From Candidatus Izemoplasma sp. (GTDB lineage: Bacteria > Bacillota_I > Bacilli_A > Izemoplasmatales > Izemoplasmataceae): a stretch of DNA of 6,534 nucleotides. The stretch is from the NCBI GenBank assembly GCA_021736285.1, contig JAIPGE010000081.1:1-6534 (forward strand), in the 5' to 3' direction. Below are positions 1-4,947 of the stretch, in pieces; within the stretch, counting starts at the first letter, position 1; every line of letters starts with the position of its first letter. The position numbers and the translations under genes were made by a program. The notes beneath the pieces are model-generated. The model saw only the letters and a program-made list of their open reading frames with translations, was not told where the DNA came from and made no database searches.

Positions 1-353
1 TTTCTTCCTACACCTGGTAAACTCTCTAAGTCAACTTGACTTGAAGGGACAATTCCATCAAATTGTTCAATCAGTTGGTTGGCCATTTTTTTAACGTTCT
101 TTGCCTTGTTTCTATAAAGTCCAATTTGTCTCAGATCCATCATTAATTCATCCAAATTAGCATTCGCAAACGCGTCAACCGATTGATACTTTTTAAACAG
201 TGTATTGGTTAATTTATTGACTGATTCATCTGTTGTTTGTGCACTTAACATAACCGCAACAAGTAATTCTAAACTATTGGTGTGATTTAATTCACATTTG
301 GCATTTGGGAACATTTCATCTATAACGCGTATGATTTCTGTTACTCGGTCCAT
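1..353 (-). CDS. nth: Endonuclease III (DNA glycosylase/AP lyase), 3' part cut by window edge
   Basis: Reading the minus strand from the ATG at 353 gives 117 codons plus two bases with no stop, so the gene runs off the left edge. The start resembles Nth: MDRVTEIIRVIDEMFPNAKC, then a segment around LLVAVMLSAQTTDESVNKLT (about residues 33-52), a typical HhH-GPD glycosylase N-terminus. The visible part ends in LPGVGR, the helix-hairpin-helix that contacts DNA. The catalytic Lys expected next, the catalytic Asp and the C-terminal 4Fe-4S cysteines lie outside the window. Family members are about 210-220 residues, so a little over half is seen. The enzyme removes oxidised pyrimidines and nicks abasic sites in base excision repair. 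The ATG lies inside the end of dnaD (13-base overlap), and an in-frame TGA at 369-371 excludes a longer start. A GAGGA at 366-370 is a rather distant ribosome site (12 bases), so translation is probably coupled to dnaD. The dnaD-nth order also occurs in Bacillus. Confidence 0.93.
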   Translation of the reverse strand, partial: MDRVTEIIRVIDEMFPNAKCELNHTNSLELLVAVMLSAQTTDESVNKLTNTLFKKYQSVDAFANANLDELMMDLRQIGLYRNKAKNVKKMANQLIEQFDGIVPSSQVDLESLPGVGR

Positions 354-973
354 ATTTTTTTCAAGTCCTCAATGAGTGTCGTTTGGTTATACTTTTCTGT
401 TGGTTCTTCTTGTTTTAACAAAATACCATCAACATATTTAATTGATAATTTTTTTTGTTTAGATGCTTCAAATAAGGCGTCCTTAATCTGATCAACTGTA
501 TAATGGTCTTCGTTCAACCACTTTGTAATGGTTTGAATATCAAGCACACCCAGTGGTTTATTGAACTCTTCTTCAAACATTTCAACAAGCTCTTTTTCCT
601 TGGTTCGACTAGGTATAATACTATCATTACCACTATTTTTAAACTCTTCTCTTAAAATCGATTCAATTAAAAAATCCAAATTAAATACTTCAGTTTCTTT
701 GCCACTTCCGTTTTTAGAAAGCATTATTTTAACATAGGCTTTATCAATTAATTTATCCAAACGACGTTGTGTTGTTTGCGTTGTTATACTTAACATATCT
801 GCAAGTTTTTTTGGACTGATAAAGGTAATGTTTTTTTGAAGTAGATAGTGCAGTTTTATTAAAATAACAGCATCTGTCTCATCAAGCCCCAGTTTGAAAT
901 AGTTATTTAAAACCAGTTCTGAAAAGTCAATAATGTTTTTTTGGATAAGTTTTTTTAAACGTTCAAGTTCCAT
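341..973 (-). CDS. dnaD: DnaD-type replication initiation/restart protein
   Basis: This is a 210-residue protein with the two-domain layout of DnaD. Residues about 1-105 look like the N-terminal winged-helix oligomerisation domain: FSELVLNNYFKLGLDETDAVILIKL is the usual opening, followed by a helix-turn-helix-like stretch SPKKLADMLSITTQTTQRRL at 53-72. Residues about 128-188 form the DnaB_2/DnaD C-terminal domain (MFEEEFNKPLGVLDIQTITKW, then KKLSIKYVDGIL). In Bacillus subtilis DnaD acts with DnaB and DnaI to remodel DNA and load the replicative helicase at oriC and at stalled forks. The protein is somewhat shorter than the 232-residue B. subtilis form. The YxxxIxxxW motif ends in Gln instead of Trp (Y180, I184, Q188). 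The ATG at 973 is preceded by AGGGGG (979-984) at 5 bases. The gene has its own promoter just after the rnc terminator and overlaps nth by 13 bases, which supports a DnaD identity over a phage DnaD-like paralogue. Confidence 0.9.
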   Translation of the reverse strand: MELERLKKLIQKNIIDFSELVLNNYFKLGLDETDAVILIKLHYLLQKNITFISPKKLADMLSITTQTTQRRLDKLIDKAYVKIMLSKNGSGKETEVFNLDFLIESILREEFKNSGNDSIIPSRTKEKELVEMFEEEFNKPLGVLDIQTITKWLNEDHYTVDQIKDALFEASKQKKLSIKYVDGILLKQEEPTEKYNQTTLIEDLKKIWTE

Positions 974-1010
974 AATGTCCCCCTAAAATCATCAATATTT
1001 CCGGACTTTT

Positions 1011-1019
1011 ATTATACCA
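1011..1019 (-). promoter_or_regulatory. Extended -10 promoter for dnaD-nth
   Basis: On the minus strand these bases read TGGTATAAT, a perfect TATAAT with the TG of an extended -10 element. The -35 position at 17 bases spacing falls in the T-run of the rnc terminator (CTTTTT) and does not match TTGACA. Activity would therefore rest on the extended -10. Transcription would start near 1004, giving a leader of about 30 bases containing the dnaD ribosome site. This is a prediction from sequence alone. Confidence 0.7.
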
Positions 1020-1030
1020 TAAAGAAATTG

Positions 1031-1060
1031 AAAAAAAAGGTTATTCAAGAAATAACCTTT
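1031..1060 (-). terminator. Intrinsic terminator of rnc
   Basis: A perfect 10-bp stem pairs 1036-1045 with 1051-1060 around a 5-base loop (1046-1050). On the minus strand it is followed by eight T residues (1031-1038, three of them in the stem). The stem starts within the rnc stop codon (1059-1061), so there is no 3' untranslated spacer. It ends the recG-plsX-rnc unit and separates it from the dnaD promoter, which begins 11 bases beyond the T-run. Confidence 0.9.
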
Positions 1061-1739
1061 AAAATTTCATTGACCGAACAGCGAGCTTTTTGAGTGCAGT
1101 TTCTGCGGCATGTTGCTCTGATTCTTTCTTTGTTTTTCCACTGCCCTCACCCATTAGGATATCATCCATATAGACACGTGTGACAAATGTCTTGTCATGA
1201 GATGGACCACGTTCATCGACCACCTTATATTCTAACGTACGTTTATCTGATTGTACCAATTCTTGTAAATAGGATTTATAATCGACAAAATTATTATTAT
1301 CATCTGATTCAATTGTTGGGACAACGACTTTATCAAATACTTTTCTTGTTTCTTCAAGTCCTTTGTCTAAGTAAATTGCTCCAACAAATGCTTCAAATGC
1401 ATCTGCTTGTAATGCACTACGGTTTCTTCCACCACTCAGTTCTTCACCTTTGCCAAGTAATAAATATTGTTTTAAATCACATTTTTTAGCATATTCAACC
1501 AATGCTGACTCACATACATTTTTGGCACGTATTTTAGTTAATTCGCCTTCTTGATACTTAGGGTATTTATTGTATAAATATTCTCCCATTAAAACATCTA
1601 ATACAGCGTCTCCCATATATTCTAATCGTTCGTTACTTTCAACATTATTTTCATTGGCATAAGAAGAATGTGTTAACGCCGTTTTGATTAAGCCTTCACT
1701 TTTAAAAGAAAGGTTAAAATACGCTTCTAATTTAGTCAT
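1059..1739 (-). CDS. rnc: Ribonuclease III
   Basis: This is a complete 226-residue RNase III, a usual length for the family. Residues about 1-140 are the endonuclease domain. The signature NERLEYMGDAVLD lies at 36-48, and the expected metal-binding acidic residues are present: E40, D44, D113 and E116 (in ADAFEA). A double-stranded RNA-binding domain spans about 153-222, with GPSHDKTF and the Lys-rich GKTKKESEQHAA helix that contacts RNA. The enzyme cuts double-stranded RNA, including the rRNA precursor stems, and turns over structured mRNA in the cytoplasm. The ATG at 1739 is preferred over a GTG nine bases upstream because AGAGGG (1748-1753) sits 8 bases from the ATG but abuts the GTG. The gene overlaps the plsX end by 8 bases, so the two are probably translationally coupled. 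In Bacillus, rnc is followed by smc and ftsY; here a terminator and dnaD follow instead. Confidence 0.97.
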   Translation of the reverse strand: MTKLEAYFNLSFKSEGLIKTALTHSSYANENNVESNERLEYMGDAVLDVLMGEYLYNKYPKYQEGELTKIRAKNVCESALVEYAKKCDLKQYLLLGKGEELSGGRNRSALQADAFEAFVGAIYLDKGLEETRKVFDKVVVPTIESDDNNNFVDYKSYLQELVQSDKRTLEYKVVDERGPSHDKTFVTRVYMDDILMGEGSGKTKKESEQHAAETALKKLAVRSMKF

Positions 1740-2733
1740 TTTTTTCACCCTCTAACACTGCTTCAACTTTACTTGGTACCTCTTGACGAATAATTGAAGC
1801 CGTTTGCCGAATGGCATTATAAAATCCATTTTTCTTCGATGCACCTTGGGCTTTGACAACCACACCGCGAAGACCATAAATCATCGCACCACCAATTTCA
1901 TCGGCTGCCATGCGCTTTTTAAATCGCTTTAGATTAGACATTGAAAACAGTAAACCAAGTTTTCCTAGTATCCCCTTTTTTAACTCTTGTTTTAACATCT
2001 TGCCCATGCCTTTAGCGGTTCCTTCAATCGTTTTCATCACGATATTTGCGGTAAAACCATCACTTAATAGAATGTCACACGGTGGATTAAGAACTTGTTT
2101 GGGTTCAACATTTCCAACAAATTCAAGATGGGTGTTTTGTGATAATAACGTGTACACTTCTTGATCAAGTTCGCGTCCTTTACCTTCTTCTGTCCCAATA
2201 TTGATTAATCCAACTTTAGGATGGTCAATCCCTAAAATCTCTTTTGCATAGATATGGGCATAGTGTGCTTGTTGAACCATATATTCTGCTTTTATTTCGA
2301 TATTGGCTCCCGAATCAATCAAAATAATATTTCGTCCATCAACGGTCGGAATTAATGGGGCAATTGCTGTTCTTCGCATTGTTTTCATTCGTCCTATTAA
2401 AATATGGGCTCCAGCGATTAATGCTTGTGTTGCGCCACTGCTTACAACACCATCATTATCGCCTTTTCTAACACTAGTTAAAGCGAGTGCCATAGAACTT
2501 TTACGATTGCTTCTAATTGCTCTGATAGGATCTTTTTCTCCCATATCAATAACACCATCACTCTGCACAATGGTGATACGTTTATCGCTGGTTAAATATT
2601 TTTTTATCTCTTTTTCATCACCATACAAGGTGCATTCAATATCTGGGATCTGTTTGATGGCAAGGATTGCTCCTTCAACTTGCTCTTTCGGGGCGTAATC
2701 TCCACCCATGGCATCAATTGCTATTTTAATCAT
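1732..2733 (-). CDS. plsX: Phosphate acyltransferase PlsX (acyl-ACP:phosphate)
   Basis: This 333-residue protein has the same length as Bacillus subtilis PlsX. It opens with MIKIAIDAMGGDYAPKE, the family N-terminal hallmark. Further conserved stretches are GVIDMGEKDPIRAIR (about 60-74), GLINIGTEEGKGREL (about 181-195), FVGNVE followed by CDILLSDGFTANIVMKT (about 210-238) and GVVVKAQGAS near 290-300. PlsX is a peripheral membrane enzyme that turns acyl-ACP plus phosphate into acyl-phosphate for PlsY in phosphatidic acid synthesis; the reaction is reversible. The ATG at 2733 is chosen because GAGGTG (2740-2745) lies 6 bases before it; an upstream GTG at 2742 overlaps that site. Two places differ from the common family text: GNTGA is replaced by GATQA (residues 97-101) and DVGAN by DSGAN. 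The gene sits between recG and rnc without the fapR, fabD, fabG and acpP genes found there in Bacillus. Confidence 0.96.
   Translation of the reverse strand: MIKIAIDAMGGDYAPKEQVEGAILAIKQIPDIECTLYGDEKEIKKYLTSDKRITIVQSDGVIDMGEKDPIRAIRSNRKSSMALALTSVRKGDNDGVVSSGATQALIAGAHILIGRMKTMRRTAIAPLIPTVDGRNIILIDSGANIEIKAEYMVQQAHYAHIYAKEILGIDHPKVGLINIGTEEGKGRELDQEVYTLLSQNTHLEFVGNVEPKQVLNPPCDILLSDGFTANIVMKTIEGTAKGMGKMLKQELKKGILGKLGLLFSMSNLKRFKKRMAADEIGGAMIYGLRGVVVKAQGASKKNGFYNAIRQTASIIRQEVPSKVEAVLEGEKND
1748..1753 (-). promoter_or_regulatory. Ribosome binding site deciding the rnc start
   Basis: AGAGGG on the minus strand lies inside the last codons of plsX, 8 bases before the ATG at 1739. It directly touches the alternative GTG at 1748-1746, which is too close for use. 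Confidence 0.75.
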
Positions 2734-2739
2734 ATTTGT

Positions 2740-2745
2740 CACCTC
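2740..2745 (-). promoter_or_regulatory. Ribosome binding site deciding the plsX start
   Basis: GAGGTG on the minus strand stands 6 bases before the ATG at 2733. The in-frame GTG at 2742-2740 is part of this site and is therefore an unlikely start. Confidence 0.75.
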
Positions 2746-2752
2746 GAATATT

Positions 2753-2761
2753 ATTATAACA
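2753..2761 (-). promoter_or_regulatory. Possible extended -10 promoter for plsX-rnc
   Basis: The minus strand reads TGTTATAAT, a perfect TATAAT with the extended -10 TG, in the 33-base gap after the recG stop. At 17 bases spacing the -35 position reads GGCACA (3 of 6 matches). Transcription would begin near 2746, leaving a leader of only about 13 bases that begins at the ribosome site. No terminator separates recG from plsX, so this would be an internal promoter added to read-through from recG. No palindrome like the FapR operator that controls plsX in Bacillus is visible here. Confidence 0.5.
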
Positions 2762-2766
2762 TAAAG

Positions 2767-4779
2767 TTAATCAAATGTGCCTTTCTTTAACGTTTTTTTA
2801 AGATACTGATAAAGTGGTTGATAGGCACTGTTTGTATAAGTTGATTTATCTTTTAGTATCGTTAATGCATCATCTCTTGCCAGAGATAATATGTCACGAT
2901 CTTCTAGTACGTCTGCATGTTTAAAGGCTAATACACCGCTTTGCTTGCTGCCAAAGAATTCACCAGGACCACGTGTTTTTAAGTCTTCCTCACTAATAAT
3001 AAATCCGTTGTTTGTTTGTTCTAAAATATTTAAACGTTCGGGATTTCCACTTGCTTCATCGTAGATAAGTAAACAATAGCCTTTTAAGTCTCCACGGCCA
3101 ACACGACCACGTAGTTGATGAAGTTGTGATAACCCGAAGCGTTCAGCATTCATAATAATCATCATTGTTGCATTAGGCACATCAACCCCAACTTCAATAA
3201 CGGTTGTTGATACTAAAATATCAATCTTTTGATGATAAAATAATTGCATTACTTCTAACTTTGCATCATCATCTACTTTGCTGTGTAATAAGCCTACAGA
3301 ATAGGTTTTAAAATAATCACTTAGTCGTTTGTAAACATGTTGGGCATTTTTCACTTGCAATGTATCACTTTCTACAATCAACGGGGTAACAACATACAGT
3401 TGATGACCTTCATTTAATTCTTCAGCCATCAGTTTGTAGACCAAATCAAGATTACTTTCCTTAAACAGTGTGGTTTCAACAGGTTTTCTACTTTTTGGTT
3501 TGCCCTTGATGGTTGAAATATCCATGTCGCCATAGATGCTAATCGCAAGCGTTCTTGGAATTGGTGTTGCAGACATGTAAAGGACATCAGGGGTGATTCC
3601 TTTACGTCGTAATTTTTCACGTTGTTTAACACCGAACCGGTGTTGTTCATCAGTTATCACATACCCTAAGTTATGATACAGTACATCTTCACTAAATAAT
3701 GCATGTGTCCCAACCACCAAACAAGGCACATCACTACGTATTTCATCTAAGATTGCTGTGCGTTCTTTGTTTTTTAATTTACCATGCAATAAATATACGT
3801 CAAATGGCAGTGAAGCAAAAAACTGGCGAAATGTTTGGTAATGTTGTTTGGCTAAAATCTCTGTTGGAGCCATCAGTGCAACTTGCATATCAGCATAAAG
3901 AACTGCTACAATACTGATTGCTGCAACTACTGTTTTACCGCTTCCAACATCGCCTTGTAACAACCGATTCATCACAAAGGGTGATTTAATATCTTTAATT
4001 ATTTCATTGGTTGTTTGTTTTTGGCCAGGTGTTAATTCATAAGGCAAGGTATCAATAAATGCTTTAATTTTATCAAGATGATACGCTTTTTCTTTTACTT
4101 TTTTACGTTTGTTTTTCAATCTCATATATTGCATTCTAAACTGAAACTTAAATAATTCTTCATATTTTAATCGTCTTGTAACTTGTCGTAATTCTTGATT
4201 GGTTGATGGATGATGTGCATACTCAATTAATGTATAAATATCAATTAAACGGTACTTTTCACGTAACTGTTTTGGCAATTCATCTTTTAATAAATAACCA
4301 TATGTTGTGAGTGCTTCGCGAATCAATTTTTGAAATCGCTGATCGCTTATTTTATCAACATTATAAATCGGCTGAATTTCATTATTAAAATTAACTTTTA
4401 GTTTTAACGTGGTTGCTGTAAACGTATGTTTTAATCGGTCTAAACTACCGGTCATCACAATAGTAACCTTTGGACTGAGAATGTTCTTAATATAAGGACG
4501 GTTGAAAATAGTAACTTTTAAAGGATGTCCATCAGCTGTGACATCAAACGTTACTTTACTTAAATTTTTACGAATATATTGAACTTTGGGATGATTAATA
4601 ACTGTGGCAATTAGTGTCACACGAGTTTGATCAGGTGCTTCAGCAAAAGGCACAATATGAAATTCTTCATATCGCGACGGAAAGCGTCTTAACAATTCAA
4701 AACAATCATGAATCCCAATTGATTCAAGATGGATTTTAAGTTTTGGACCAATACCTTTAATGCTCTCTAGTTCAGCCAC
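2767..4779 (-). CDS. recG: ATP-dependent DNA helicase RecG
   Basis: From the GTG at 4779 this is a 670-residue RecG, close to the usual 680-690. The N-terminal part opens with LESIKGIGPKLKIHLESIG and holds the wedge/OB domain that grips branched DNA. The helicase core follows in order: LTPGQ (249-253), Walker A GDVGSGKT (276-283), the RecG-type DEQH box in TDEQHRFGVKQ (376-386), SATPIPRTLA (403-412), STTVIEVGVDVP (524-535) and QLRGRVGRG (555-563). The TRG region around NNGFIISEEDLKTRGPGEF is intact. RecG remodels stalled replication forks and recombination junctions at the cost of ATP. A TTG at 4827 would add 16 residues, but the likely promoter -10 lies inside that extension and GGTGGTG (4785-4791) stands 5 bases before the GTG at 4779. 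The protein contains no tryptophan. It follows fakA after two terminators and leads into plsX after 33 bases, as recG neighbours plsX in Bacillus. Confidence 0.96.
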   Translation of the reverse strand: MAELESIKGIGPKLKIHLESIGIHDCFELLRRFPSRYEEFHIVPFAEAPDQTRVTLIATVINHPKVQYIRKNLSKVTFDVTADGHPLKVTIFNRPYIKNILSPKVTIVMTGSLDRLKHTFTATTLKLKVNFNNEIQPIYNVDKISDQRFQKLIREALTTYGYLLKDELPKQLREKYRLIDIYTLIEYAHHPSTNQELRQVTRRLKYEELFKFQFRMQYMRLKNKRKKVKEKAYHLDKIKAFIDTLPYELTPGQKQTTNEIIKDIKSPFVMNRLLQGDVGSGKTVVAAISIVAVLYADMQVALMAPTEILAKQHYQTFRQFFASLPFDVYLLHGKLKNKERTAILDEIRSDVPCLVVGTHALFSEDVLYHNLGYVITDEQHRFGVKQREKLRRKGITPDVLYMSATPIPRTLAISIYGDMDISTIKGKPKSRKPVETTLFKESNLDLVYKLMAEELNEGHQLYVVTPLIVESDTLQVKNAQHVYKRLSDYFKTYSVGLLHSKVDDDAKLEVMQLFYHQKIDILVSTTVIEVGVDVPNATMMIIMNAERFGLSQLHQLRGRVGRGDLKGYCLLIYDEASGNPERLNILEQTNNGFIISEEDLKTRGPGEFFGSKQSGVLAFKHADVLEDRDILSLARDDALTILKDKSTYTNSAYQPLYQYLKKTLKKGTFD

Positions 4780-4784
4780 TTTGT

Positions 4785-4791
4785 CACCACC
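4785..4791 (-). promoter_or_regulatory. Ribosome binding site deciding the recG start
   Basis: GGTGGTG on the minus strand lies 5 bases before the GTG at 4779. It is a moderate Shine-Dalgarno match and resembles the GAGGTGACAAAT block before plsX. No comparable site precedes the upstream GTG at 4797 or the TTG at 4827. Confidence 0.6.
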
Positions 4792-4804
4792 GTTCACTTG
4801 CTTT

Positions 4805-4813
4805 ATTATAGCA
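4805..4813 (-). promoter_or_regulatory. Extended -10 promoter for recG
   Basis: The minus strand reads TGCTATAAT, a perfect TATAAT with extended -10 TG. The -35 position at 17 bases spacing (4828-4833) reads TAGATT, a weak 3-of-6 match. Transcription would start near 4798, giving a leader of about 19 bases before the GTG at 4779. The element lies 25 bases beyond a hairpin terminator, as expected for a fresh transcription start. Confidence 0.7.
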
Positions 4814-4838
4814 CGATATAACACCAAAATCTATATAG

Positions 4839-4860
4839 AAAAAGAGGACAAGTCCTCTTT
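4839..4860 (-). terminator. Second hairpin terminator between fakA and recG
   Basis: AAAGAGGA (4841-4848) pairs with TCCTCTTT (4853-4860) around a CTTG tetraloop on the minus strand; the C and G of the loop can also pair. Five T residues (4839-4843, partly in the stem) follow in the minus direction, and only three on the plus strand, so it reads as a minus-strand terminator. It stands 56 bases after the first fakA terminator and just before the recG promoter. It may be a back-up terminator or an attenuator for read-through transcripts. Confidence 0.65.
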
Positions 4861-4916
4861 CATCACTGATTACACTAATTTATCAAGTATGACTTATTCA
4901 TAATCGCATCTATTCC

Positions 4917-4947
4917 AAAAAAAAATAGGGTATTTGCATACCCTATT
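4917..4947 (-). terminator. Intrinsic terminator of fakA
   Basis: A perfect 10-bp stem pairs 4924-4933 with 4938-4947 around a 4-base loop. Nine T residues follow on the minus strand (4917-4925, two in the stem). The fakA stop codon TAG (4943-4945) lies within the stem, so terminating ribosomes would cover the hairpin. It ends the fakA transcript. Confidence 0.92.

Noticed and set aside
1187..1489. Plus-strand open frame of about 100 codons
   Set aside because: It lies antisense inside rnc, has no family resemblance, and its sequence is the shadow of conserved RNase III codons.
1732..1748. A-run at the plsX/rnc junction as a programmed frameshift making a PlsX-RNase III fusion
   Set aside because: A +1 shift would be needed, rnc has its own ribosome site and ATG, and both proteins are complete at family length.
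1910..2698. Two plus-strand open frames (1910-2164 and 2303-2698)
   Set aside because: Both are antisense to plsX, whose full-length conserved protein explains the sequence; no ribosome site or family match supports them.
2734..2766. FapR-type operator in the recG-plsX gap
   Set aside because: The gap shows only an AT-rich -10 and a ribosome site, with no palindrome of the FapR kind.
3429..3917. Small frames inside recG (minus 3429-3650, plus 3699-3917)
   Set aside because: They overlap the conserved helicase core in other frames and show no domain of their own.
4865..4902. Mini-frame on the minus strand in the fakA-recG gap (ATG AAT AAG, eight codons) as a leader peptide
   Set aside because: No good ribosome site or promoter precedes it, and its residues carry no regulatory pattern.
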